DNA from: Psilocybe azurescens
Taxonomy: Eukaryota > Basidiomycota > Agaricomycetes > Agaricales > Agrocybaceae
Reading direction: 5' to 3'
Assembly: GCA_023853785.1 (NCBI GenBank)
Contig: JAJIRX010001033.1
Coordinates: 1-37,052, forward strand
Length of the DNA: 37,052 nt
Shown: positions 11,757-22,400 of the stretch, piece by piece
Layout of the letters: every line of letters begins with the position of its first letter
How positions within the stretch are numbered: position 1 is the stretch's first letter
Translations under genes and position numbers: made by a program
The notes under the pieces: model-generated
Told to the model about the DNA's origin: nothing
The model's input: the letters and a program-made list of their open reading frames with translations, nothing else
Database searches by the model: none

Positions 11757-13020
11757 GTGTCGAGGTTTGAATTGGGCCGAGAGCATGGTTTAGAGCTCGG
11801 CCTGACATATGTGGCGATTGCAAGGTGGGAATGCCGAGTTAAGGAGGCCGGATGTGAGTTCGGCGGATGTCGAAACATCGCGACAGGCCCTCTGTGTCTA
11901 GAGTCGCTGAACGCCGAATGGAAGAAGTGTTGTCAGCAAGAGACATCATGAATAACACAAGAAACGTACTGTGCGCCATATGTCATCTTCGGCGGACATT
12001 CATAACCCATCCTACACCTTAAAACCCATCCCATGCCCTTTCGCTAGTTAGCCATCCCTTCCAATCGACTCAACGCCGGTGTGTAATGCTGATAGAAGCC
12101 GCGCGAATGCATGGCTTGCCGGAAATCGATACGTTATCGCAGGGCAAAACCTATGATCCAATAACCACGAGGCAAGGTCCTTTTCTGGCCAATCAGGCGT
12201 TTGATAGAATGAGGGGCGATATGAGAATGCACAGTTTGCTGGAAATTGATACGATGCGTCAGGGTAAAATCTTCATGGTAGGGCGGCAGTACACGCACAG
12301 AGCAGAGGCGATAATCGAGGCCGATGTTCAATCATATCAGTGGGTATGAGTTGGTGGAACGGTAAGGTAAGGAAGAGGATGTGATTCAAGCGGATGTAGA
12401 AACATCCTGACGGGACCTCAGCATCGCTGAATGCAAGGAGTATCATGAGTAAGACACATCAGGAATACCACAAGGAACGTACCATGCTCCATATGTCATC
12501 CCCGTGACATTCATATGCCATCTCACAGTGAATCTAACGCGAGCCTCATCCCAATATCTCTTCTTCCACCAGCTTCACTTGAAGTGTCTCCGCCGAGTTG
12601 TTAAAACGTTCGGTTTGCGCCAAGGTACGACGTGTCAAGCCTAGGCCACAATCCAATAGCCTTCGCAACACGTCGCAATCTCCTTGTCTAGTCAACCGAG
12701 TGAATGCGACATTTAATGGAACGAGGGTCGATGTGATGATGCATAGTTTGTGGGAAGTCGATACGTTGCGCCGAAGCAAAGCGTTCTACCATAAATGTTG
12801 CTCAGGGCCGGATGGGATGCGGAACAACTACAAAGTCCAGGTCAGAAAAAGAACATGAAGATCAACATAAATAACATACCTACACCGCAAAATATACCCG
12901 ATTCCCGGACGTTGATACGTCGTGTTCGACCCTCCCAGTCCTCAGATTACCAGCTGAACAATAATCAGCCTCATAGCATCACGGTGGAAGGTGGAAGGGC
13001 CATGTCCAGTTCATTTCGAT
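11757..13020. repeat. Repeat A, copy 2 (about 0.5 kb tandem unit)
   Basis: This is a second copy of the block at 1-860. The core motif recurs near 11862 (GCGGATGTCGAAACATCG), 12390 (GCGGATGTAGAAACATCC) and, more weakly, 12906 (GGACGTTGATACGTCGTG). That gives about 2.5 units of 515-530 bp. The secondary motif 'ggaaatcgatacgtt' is near 12120, 12240 and 12755 in diverged forms. It contains no Sec61 sequence; in unit 1 the equivalent block runs into Sec61-1. Confidence 0.65.
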
Positions 13021-13381
13021 GGCCATAGGGACGCAGTGATTGGTGCGGGGAAGGCGAGTAGCTTTAATGATATCTATCAGAATAAAAGGTGTATCGTGAA
13101 TATAATCCTGTACCTCTAGCTTCAAACGTCTCAAAAAATGTGCATTGTACTTGTATCCATCGATTGCAAGCTGGAAAAGAATGTCAAATGGCGCCACTCA
13201 ACCAAAGATTCGGTACCTACCTCGAAAACATAGAAAACTTTTCTGAAATATAATGCTCGGTAATAGCAGATCCTGATCATAACATAAGAACAGAACAGGT
13301 AACAGAGAAACAGAGAAACAAAAAGCATACCGGTGCCACAGTCGAGTGAGATGAGTGAGCGAAAATGTAAAGAAACGACGA
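13021..13381. other. Unassigned stretch left of the palindrome
   Basis: A minus-strand open frame (about 13197-12979) starts with APFDILFQLAIDGYKYNAHF and could be an exon of an unknown gene interrupted by the palindrome. The reverse strand of 14230-14345 could likewise be exonic, with a GTATGT...ATCAG intron-like pair. I do not recognise either piece. Confidence 0.25.
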
Positions 13382-14220
13382 CACTGCTGGCGCCGACCAG
13401 TGTAAGTAAAACTTACAGCGAATTAAATACAGAACTTATGTAAGAATTGCTGTAAGGACATGCAGCACTTCTGTTTGAAAATAATACAGATAACAAACAT
13501 ATATTCTGTTCGGTGGCTGTAAGTTAAACAAACAGTATTTGTGTTTCTAAGCTGTAAGTCAATAATACACCTGAATAAAGAGAATTTCTATTCTTTGTCT
13601 GTTTGTTAAATATACAGAATAGCTGTATGTAATTGCTGTATGTAAAACATACAGATATTGTGTATGTAATCACTGTATGTTATACAAACACGAGTTCTGT
13701 AAAGCTTACAGTCAAAGTACAGAATTTCTGTTTGTTTTACTTACGGAATTTATGTATATAATTGCTGTATGTAAAACTTACACCAAAATATACAGTATTC
13801 AACTTGCTCAGGTATATTTTGGTGTAAGTTTTACATACAGCAATTATATACATAAATTCCGTAAGTAAACAAACAGAAATTCTGTACTTTGACTGTAAGT
13901 TTTCTATGAACTCGTGTTTGTATACAGTGATTACATACACAATATCTGTATGTTTTACATACAGCAATTACATACAGCTATTCTGTATATTTAACAAACA
14001 GACAAAGAATAGAAATTCTCTTTATTCAGGTGTATTATTGACTTACAGCTTAGAAACACAAATACTGTTTGTTTAACTTACAGCCACCGAACAGAATATA
14101 TGTTTGTTATCTGTATTATTTTCAAACAGAAGTGCTGCATGTTATACTACAGCAATTCTTACATAAGTTCTGTATTTAATTCGCTGTAAGTTTTACTTAC
14201 ACTGGTCGGCGCCAGCAGTG
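13382..14220. mobile_element. Foldback element: 839 bp near-perfect inverted repeat
   Basis: The two halves are reverse complements over about 410 bp each, around a loop of about 18 bp (13794-13811), with only small indels between arms. The ends are CACTGCTGGCGCCGACCAG at the left and its complement at the right. The flanking trinucleotide CGA occurs at both 13379-13381 and 14221-14223. A CACTG tip and a 3 bp duplication match the CACTA/EnSpm superfamily signature; that assignment is inference. The arms are packed with short motifs of the form CTGTAWGTAA in both orientations, reminiscent of subterminal transposase-binding repeats. There is no transposase, so it would be non-autonomous. The high arm identity suggests a young or homogenised element. 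ORFs on both strands here are mirror images produced by the palindrome. Confidence 0.85.
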
Positions 14221-14489
14221 CGATAGTCCTGAAACTGATTTCAGTCCTTTGTTTGGCTATAGCACACGTCACAAACATACCGAATACAGGCGATCTCAAT
14301 CCCGGACAGTCTTTGGACAATTTTATCAGAAGACGATGACATGAATAATACCCCAAGCTACGTCTGACAGACGGCCAGCATAACGGGTCATAAACACTAA
14401 GAGAATTAGGAACATACCCACCAGCTATGTACCTTTTTATACTGTTTTTCTGCCAGAAACTTACCTGATAGTTATTCTTTGTTGATTCA
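14221..14489. other. Unassigned stretch right of the palindrome
   Basis: No supported gene. The right edge, at about 14490, is where homology to repeat B of unit 1 (about 1638 onward) resumes, which marks the point where Sec61 was lost or never present in unit 2. Confidence 0.35.
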
Positions 14490-16676
14490 GACGGAGAAGG
14501 AATGGGGTGTGAAAGGCGGTGAGCGATCAAGAGGAGGGGTCGGACAGGTGTAAAACATAGAACGAGAAACGAGGGAACGCAGCAAAGAGAGATACCGAAT
14601 GACCTAATCATCTGTCAGCACTTTCGGTGACCCAAAGCAGGTGACCGGGCTACGCGGTCACGACGAATCGCGCATAGAACCGAACACTCCAGCCAAAGCC
14701 CTCGTAGCTCGCGCATCGCTACGCCTGTCGCGTTTAAGCCCTCTTCTTCATCCTCTCCTTCTCGTACATTGTCGTCGTCGTCGTCGTCAAATGCCCACAA
14801 TTTTTACTCTGATGTCCGATCCTCGTGCAGACGATGTAAGAAGATCGTTGATTGTGGATTGGTATGTTGGGATGGATTATCGATTAGAGGAGGCGTGCAT
14901 TGATGCGTGCATTGTAATTTATGAATGGGGATGAAATCTTAATGTTTTTGTGTTTGATTTGTTTCTTTAGGTTCCCGTTTCCATCGTCCACCGCCTCCGA
15001 CTTCCGACCGCTCTCTCTGCGCTTTCACTTTGTTCTCAAACCCCTATTTTTTTATTTTTTTTTGTATTTTCAAATTTCAACTCTTACACTGCTTCATCTT
15101 CTTCGCACTTTTACCTTTCCTTCCGCCATTTATTCTCCACTGCCTTTAACCTTCAACTTCAAATTCACCTTCGCTTCTTGCTTTTCTTTTCACTTCCCAA
15201 CACACTAATTCCGCAAAGCATCACACGTGCTGGAGCGGCACACCGTCCATCCATCCATTCCTCCAATCTTCTTCCTTTCCCTATTCATCATTACTACGAT
15301 CCTCCGCCTTGATTTGGTATACCAGTCGATTGTGTGTATGCGCGCGCGCGCACGATCTTCTTGATTGTATGCTGCTGCGCCTTGCTGCTGCCGCTTGTAC
15401 ATAGCATGCATTTTTGGATTCTCGAGTCGTCCAGAGTGGGGGTTGGGTTTAAGTTTGGGTTTATATGTGAGTATACGCGCTTGATGTTGTTATTTTCTCA
15501 TTTAAACCTATTACTACACGCGAGCCCGGGTGCTGAATGAAAGCCATGGCATCCTCCGCACTCTTCCTCCGACGGACGGAGTTTGAGTCGAGTGCTGGGG
15601 TGCTTCGTATTTATTCTTTTTCGCTTGCTGGATTGTGTGACCCCTTTTTCGATTGCGGTTGCAATTTTATTTTTGATTGGTGGATTTGAAATCTAGTACG
15701 CCTCCCGAAAACATCAAAAGTAGAAGAAATATCGAACAAATGAAACGATTGAGACACCCCTCCCTTCCGACCTATGCCCTAACGATGTCTTGATGTCTCG
15801 ACGATGCCAAACACACCCTATATCCCATGCCTGCCCACACTCATGCGCTTGACGCGGCATACGCACCTCCATGCTCATGCTCATGCTCATGCATCTTACG
15901 CCTCCTTTCCAGCTATGCTTGCACTATGCATCAGCTTACGTGCTATACGCCACACACAATCTGGATACCATGACAATTATTCCACCACATGCAAGCCATG
16001 CACCACCTTATCCATTTATCGAGTGCTTTCTTGTCTCCTGCTCTCGCTGTCATTTCTAGGTATGGTGGCGATCTCATCCAGGAGCTGAGACCGACGCCGA
16101 CTTGGCTCGATGAACCACGACGACAACGATATTATTAAGAAAATTCAATGATAACAACAACCCCACACTCACATCTGTACATACATACAGGCAAGCAGGC
16201 AATCGACGAGACAAGAAATGACACGAGCTTCTGTCTTTTCGTACTGGTGCTGGTACTGTAGATAAAATACATATATATCTACGTACATAGCTAGCACAAG
16301 TTTACGGTATTGAATATCTTTAGCTTTTTGTTCAATCAATGGACTTGAAAGAAAATATTCTTTCATGGATTAAATACTCGCACGTGTGATACACGCAACC
16401 TTAAGGCGACTTTGAAGAGAAGGAGAGAACCGAGCGCGTCAGCCTTCAGCCAGCAGCCTTCGGTCTGAATGGTCATCACTGATTCAAGGTTTGTGCTTTA
16501 TGGAAATCGATGTATGGTTGCGTATATGTGAATCAGACGATTAAGATGGAGGCTAATTTTTGGCTTATTGGCGGCAACGTATATACTGAATCTACTACGG
16601 TCTCAGTGATTAGTGACTCGGTCGGTTTTCGTCGGGGTTGAATATCGTTATTAGCTTTACTATATAGTTTGACATT
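14490..16676 (+). repeat. Repeat B/C, copy 2
   Basis: This aligns with 1638-3784, starting with the Sec61-proximal promoter region (14490-14790). A short coding-like start, MPTIFTLMSDPRADD, follows at about 14791. The conserved intron is at 14862-14970 (GTATGT...TTTCTTTAG). After that come the T/C-rich tract, the 'ttctcgagtcgtcc' segment and the 3' part adjoining the NACHT gene. Simple repeats include gtc (14768-14788), a gc run (15338-15351) and ctcatg (15870-15890). The reading frame after the intron is not shared with the other copies. Confidence 0.6.
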
Positions 16677-19433
16677 CTAGTATCTACGCTTGTGCATTTT
16701 CCTTTCATGTTGACGCCACAACACCCTCCGAATATTCGCATACGCCCAAACTATGTATTCCCGCATGGCCAATCGCTTTTTCCCTGCAGTCTCCTGTGTA
16801 TCCTCGTCGGTCGGAAGAATGGATTCTTCGGTGGTCGGACTCAGAATGGATTCATCGACGTGAAAACATGGCCATGAGACGCAATTATAGTCTAAGTCTT
16901 TGGCTGTAACACAACTACCAACACTGTCACTTGGATGTCGTGACTCGTTGATGATGACTTTGAACGGTGAAGGACTCGACCCATTGAATTTCAGCAAATA
17001 GTTGCGGACTGCTCCAAACAAGGTCTGAACCCGATAGCGCAGATCGGTCCCCGGTTTGCCTATGTTGAAGGTAAGGTTCTGTTTGCTGAGAAAATTGACC
17101 AGCTCGGCTGAGTACCCGGCCTTCAACAACATGAATGTCAAAGTATCCCAGACGAAGCCCCACTGTTCTTCGCACCCAGTGTGTGGGCGCGGAGAAACAT
17201 ACTTTATCCCATCCCAAGGCTGGGCTGCAAATTTCACTGCGATCATCGCAGCCGTAGTATGCGTTAACTGATCTACAGCGTACGGTCCTGCTCGTAGCGG
17301 ATCACTTAGAAATTCCTTAACCATCCGTAGATACGGAGTACTAGTTATGCGATATTCGCGGTGCCATGCATGTTGCCGCCCATTGCCCACCTTTATTTGA
17401 TCGAGTAGTGGAGAAAAGAGGAAACCGGGCACAGAAGCCAAGAACTCGGCTCCTGATGCGCGTGACAGAGCCGAAAATGTCTCCAATTCGACTAATCAGT
17501 TGGATTCAAGTATCCCGCTGACACTGACAACTGACCAAAAAGCCAGACAAGGGCTCATGGGAATCAATGCCAAGGAGTCTCGTAGTCTTTGATCCAAGAT
17601 ACATCGATGGTGGAGATAGAGCTCTTCCGTGTGCCTAAATTCCTTGATTGGGAGTCAAAAATATGCTGTTTCAAAGATTTTTCAAACAAGTAGACATACC
17701 GATGTTTGCAGGAATTCTAGAAACATGGTAGGATCCTTAATCGAAGCATCTTCATATTTTAAAGTGTCATCCCTTAATGCGAGCATATAGGTTGTCCAGT
17801 GCTGAACATAGGGCACCCTGAAAATCTTCTCCCGAAGAGTGGTGTTGTCATGCAGAGGGCCTGCCACTCGAAGATGACTTAAGAGTGACTGGTACGCAAG
17901 ATTTGGCAGAGGTGTCGCAATTTCAAGTGCTATATATGTAATACACCAAAGCTCAGAAATAAATTTGTAAGAGGCCGATCAATGCTTACATTCAATGGCA
18001 GCAACACAGAAATGGGCAGCTTCCTCATGCCTTGCACAGAGATCTATGAAAAATTGACAAGACCGGGTTGGATCAATGAGGAAGTCAGTGAATGAAGCAT
18101 GAAGAAACTTGATGGGCTCGTCGTTATCTGAGGCATCCACAACAGACAATAGGTCAATGAGGAGAAGTTGAACACTGCCCGGGGTAAGTTGCATAACCTT
18201 CTCCAGATCATTGACTCCCAGTTGGCCAGAGGAATAACGCGTATTAAGGGTCAATACAAAAGCCATCCCTAGAATTCGCAAGACTGATTTAATATCTTCC
18301 ACCTCTGTAAAGATATTGATATATAGAGCATCAAGTTGTGCGTATGGCCTATCGTTATTGACTGGAAGGAGGCCTTGAATGACTTTGAGGCGATCGAGTG
18401 GATTATGTCGAGGAGAGGATACATATCTAATGACAGTTGCTGCATAAATGAATTGACCTGATGATTTTGCGACCAATTTGGCGATGTCTTCCCCCAATGG
18501 CCAGTAATCCGGAAGATGAGCACGCATAATATGCTTCTTTCGTATGTCACGAAACGAGTCTGTCAGATATAGCCTGATATCCTCGTCTGGTTGGTAGGTG
18601 TCGTCAAGTGCAAGACGAAAAGTCAGACTGTGGAGAGGGGCGATAGAAAATGATGTAGTGAGATGATACTCTGGTCGACTGGAAATGAGAATTCTGAAGG
18701 GCAGAGCCAAGCGATGTTGTTGGAGTGCATTTGAGATGGTATTTAAAATGGTGCTCTGAACGTCCGCGCCTTGGCATTCGTCCAGACCGTCGATAATTAT
18801 CAGACCTGGAAATGACTTGCGAGATCTGAAGAGCCCGGTGCTTGATATATGAAGAAGAGGGTCGAGGATCAGAGTTTGGAATTGTGTTTGAAAATCGAGC
18901 TGAAAGATAGCTGGATTCTTATCTATAGCGGCCTCGATTATCTCCCGAGATTCGGGTATGTTCAATGAGACTTGATACGTCAAAGTAGCCACGAGCGCCA
19001 TGGCGTTATTTCGCCTGGGATCCGACCTAGAGAAAAAGAAACTAGCGATAAGGCGATTCTTTGCGGCGCATAGTTCTGCGAAGGTCTGGGCGATCGCTGA
19101 TTTGCCTGCGCCTGCGGGACCATACAGCCAAAGCACGAAGTTATCCCATCCAAACTTCCCTATAAACCAATCCATGAGCTCCTGAAGGACGGCAGTACGA
19201 GTGTTTGGGTGGCATTTGGGAGGGTCGAATCGCTCGCCCGAGTTATGCAGCGCCCCGAGAGATGATGCTTCCATCAATCGTTTGATGGCTGTACTCAAGC
19301 ATCAATTGTATTTGAGAATAATCGACAGAGACTCAGGGAGCCACATACCTTTGGACGATGGAGCATGATGGTTCTCGTGGTGTTCGGTGAACGTTCCTCC
19401 ATTTATCAAGACATTGTTTGAATTTCGGAACAT
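16677..19433 (-). CDS. NACHT NTPase (NLR-like), copy 2, best preserved
   Basis: A STAND-class NTPase of the fungal NACHT family: a nucleotide-driven switch, probably cytoplasmic and used in non-self or stress sensing (family knowledge). Exon 1 (19433-19349) encodes NVLINGGTFTEHH; intron 19348-19289; exon 2 (19288-17990) has Walker A GPAGAGKS (about residues 85-92), Walker B LIIIDGLDEC (about 191-200) and the sensor-like ISSRPE (about 231-236); intron 17989-17930; exon 3 (17929-17700) includes NLAYQSLLSHLRVAGPLHD; intron 17699-17635; exon 4 starts at 17634 (AHGRALSPPSMYLGSK). The last exon lies within 17486-16677. The junction between exon 4 and the last exon shows a one-base frame difference and a TGA, which may be a further intron or a lesion. 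The protein would be about 840 residues. I see no WD40, ankyrin or TPR repeats. The TTG at 19298 is intronic, not a start. Confidence 0.85.
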
Positions 19434-19885
19434 GGTACAAGCAACTGATATACTTTATGACTGAGCGCGGAAGATGATGGTATGTCTCTCAGATTTTGGT
19501 CTGGGGCAAGAAAGCTTAGTTGGTGACTCTCAAGGGTGAGTGAATAAAATACGATGAGAACACATGGAAAGGTGTTAATGTGCGTGAGGCCTGGCATACA
19601 CGAAAACAACACAATGTTTTCATTACTGCTTTTCATCACATGTACGGCTTCCTTGTTAATTTAGGACCAAAGCTAATCATCCTTACCTTTTAATAGCCAG
19701 TGTAAAATGCAGTACGATTCGTTGTAATCAACACCATACGGTATCTACATAGGCGGCCTCTGTCTGTCCTGCCTCATGACGCATTCATCACACAGGTATC
19801 GCAGTCACTCGTATTGGGAATTGATATATTAATATCTATATACAAACATAGCACCTGCACGCCCCCTGCGGCTTCATTCTACATA
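19434..19885. promoter_or_regulatory. 5' flank of NACHT-2
   Basis: Homologous to 6508-6995 upstream of NACHT-1, including 'tttatgactgagcgcgga' and the minus-strand TATATAG-like box near 19840. This is the probable promoter region, inferred from position and co-duplication. Confidence 0.4.
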
Positions 19886-19914
19886 GAATTACTTACTCAA
19901 GCTGATAATAACTA

Positions 19915-20060
19915 CACCCAAATGTGCAGCTTCCTCATGTTTTTTTTGCTGTAGTCAGTAGCAAAATATAGAGACCGCGTTAAATCGAGAAGGAAGTCTG
20001 TGAAAGACGCGTGCAAAAATGTAATTGGTTCCCAGTTATTTGAGATATTGTTCCAAGTTC
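19915..20060 (-). pseudogene. Relic of a different NACHT gene
   Basis: The minus-strand translation gives NNWEPITFLHASFTDFLLDL, then TRSLYFATDYS and a further MRKLHI segment. This matches the region of NACHT-2 that reads EPIKFLHASFTDFLIDPTR in exon 2. It is too diverged to be part of the three main copies. Only about 45 codons can be recognised; nothing from the Walker motifs or C-terminal exons was seen nearby. It indicates that an older paralogue once lay here. Confidence 0.75.
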
Positions 20061-21078
20061 TGAATATTGAGAACATGGCTGGGGTATATTATAGCCGGGG
20101 CCATACGATGCGCTTATATTGCCTGTTCTTAGGTGGGGGATAAGAGACTATAAGAGAAAGAAGTTGGGTAAGCGACAGAGACGAGCAGAACAAACACGAT
20201 GAGAGCGGTATAAAGACGAGTGGAGAAGCCATTGCATACCAGTAACCATATACCCATGCGAAGTTTCAAGATGGCTGGTGCTTACATGCACAGCTTGTCC
20301 GTTATTTTAAGGTCAAACATACGCGCCTCTTCGTTAATATCGCTCAGGGAAGCACATACGGACTGATGCTGATGCTTTGGGGGTGTTGGAGCATAAAAGA
20401 TCCACCCGCTCGACTCACCTGTAACGTGAAGGTCCAGTCTCCAAGCAGTAATGTTTGAAAGTAAAGCCTAGTGAGTCCATTTAACGCCTGGTGCGATGAG
20501 AAACGATGGATGGGACAAATATGAACACTATCTGAAGTGACTCATGGCTATATGCTACATGACGAGTGCAGAAGTTGCTTTTTCCTACATCATGCATATA
20601 TAAGCCCTAACTGTAAGACATAATATTTCGCACAAAACACGAAGTAACACCGCCTTCACCCTCTCTACACACCCAATCATAATACCCTCCCAATTCCAAT
20701 CCCAACCTCAACCTCTTCCCATCCATCCATCCACCCATCCACGCATTTTTCATGCACCTTCACGCAACAACGACAGTTCGAATGCCCCCTCGCACCAAAC
20801 CCCAGGCGCATAACTTTTTCTTTATACAAACAATGAACAAACAAACGGACCTATAAATTATACTGCATCCGTCATCCGCCATCCCTCCCCACTCACTCTC
20901 GACCACCACAATTACGGCCCGATTTAGCATTCACGCAACGAGAAAGAAGGGGAAGGGGAAGATGCAAGAGGGATCCAAAATAGAAATACAGGCGTCAGGA
21001 AGGCGAGGGCGAGGGCAGTGTGCAGAGTATGTGGAACATGTGTGCAGAAGGAGATGTCGGGTGTCAATGTCGATTATT
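20061..21078. other. Intergenic with an isolated TATA-type promoter
   Basis: A TATATAA box (20597-20603) is followed by a pyrimidine-rich, UTR-like stretch and a CCAT run (about 20715-20745), a typical fungal promoter and leader layout on the plus strand. No ORF of note follows before the 3' end of Sec61-3, so the gene it served may have been lost. The rest shows no coding evidence. Confidence 0.35.
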
Positions 21079-22400
21079 TTATTTATAGCAGATCGCCAAC
21101 GCAGCCATCTCAGGCCCACCCGATTCGCGCATGCCGATCTCCCAATCTACATTGAAAAAATAAAAGAAAAGATAAAAACATCAAAACCAAATCCTCCGCA
21201 ACAGAGAACAGGCCAAGGATCGCGCCGTCGAATGCATCCGCCGTCGGGATCACGCGCTCGAGTTCTGTGTACATAATGCCTTCCCGGTGGCCAGCCATGA
21301 CCTAGTTGGTGGGAGAGGGAATTAGTGTAACTCAACGGAAATGGGCAACAAGAAAAAAAAAACCACCATCTGCTGATTCTTCGACTGATTTGCAACATTC
21401 CGAGGCCCACTCCCAGAGATCTTAATTCACGTCTTACTGAACAGCGCACACGCGCTGAGCATGAGGGCAATGTAGATCGCCGCGTGGATTGGGTCCGGGG
21501 CCGCTTCTTTCAGGGTGTGAGGTGGAGACATGTAGTATGCGATCCCGTCTGTCGCGCGGAGTTGTGGGGAGTCTTCGAGGGGCTGGATACGGGAAGGAAC
21601 GGATAGAACAAGTAGAAAAAGAACAATGAAAACACGCCAGAAAAAACCCCAACATCCTGAGAAAAGAAAAAAGAAAATAAGAAATACAAAACTAATCTCC
21701 CAAACACCCAAAACCTTAACCAACAAGTTCCGCGGGAACCTCGTTGCCAGTATCTGCGACACAATGAACACATTGCTCTTCAACACGCTCTGCAGCATGA
21801 TCGGCATGTTGCTCGTATAAAATGGTTTGATCGGGTACGTCCCCCGCTGTCCTCTGAATCTATCGCTCTTCACAGGGATCTCAATCGTAAAGCCCTGCAA
21901 GTAGATCACCATTGCGAATATGACCACCGTCGAGATGAGAGACATCAAATTCAGGATCCCCTCCCTCCAAAACGCCTCCTGGAGTGCCCAGCCTTTATCG
22001 TGCTAGTACACCACACAAGACGATGCGGCACTCACGTTTCTGAGCACTGAACAATGCCCTATCCTTGCTTAACACTGAAATAGACATTGATAAGATTGCC
22101 ACCTACCAAAAGCTGCATATCATTGCAGAACTGATAATTGGCGTGATTCCGAGTTCCATGAGTGTTCCACGGTTAAAGGCCAGGATGACCGGCATCCAGT
22201 AGAGTGGGTCGGAGGAGTTGGAGGACATGGTATCGTACAGGGGCACTTGCGAGCACACCAAGGAAATAAGGAGTGTTACCGCTGTCCATAGTACCTTTTG
22301 GTTTAACATGACCTTGTGATATGTGGGTTAGTACGTGTTGAGTGGGAGAAAACTTCTGGTAGTCTGGGTAGGAAAGGTTGGATAAGGTTGAGAAACCGAA
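21079..22400 (-). pseudogene. SEC61 (fragment): Sec61 alpha pseudogene, copy 3 (includes C-terminus)
   Basis: Minus-strand order: RFLNLIQPFLPRLPEV (about 22393-22343), [20 protein letters not shown] (about 22300-22241), [20 protein letters not shown], then a frameshift near 22120. A deletion follows, joining about 22030 to 22005, which removes the middle helices. After it: ALQEAFWREGILNLMSLIS, GFTIEIPVKSDRFRGQRG, FYTSNMPIMLQ, NVFIVSQILATRFPRNLLVK, an intron, EDSPQLRATDGIAYYMSPPH, DPIHAAIYIALMLSACALFS, another intron, MAGHREGIMYTELERVIPTA, and a last exon EIGMRESGGPEMAA ending at a TAA at 21079-21081. This is the only copy that keeps the family's conserved C-terminus. It has lost its start and its middle, and its introns are retained. 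Confidence 0.92.

Noticed and set aside
13677..13967. Two open frames on opposite strands with nearly the same protein
   Set aside because: They are mirror images created by the inverted repeat and are AT-rich, low-complexity translations with no recognisable domain.
15330..15360. Short GC-alternating run as a possible regulatory Z-DNA element
   Set aside because: It is only about 14 bp and absent from the other copies; simple-sequence slippage explains it.
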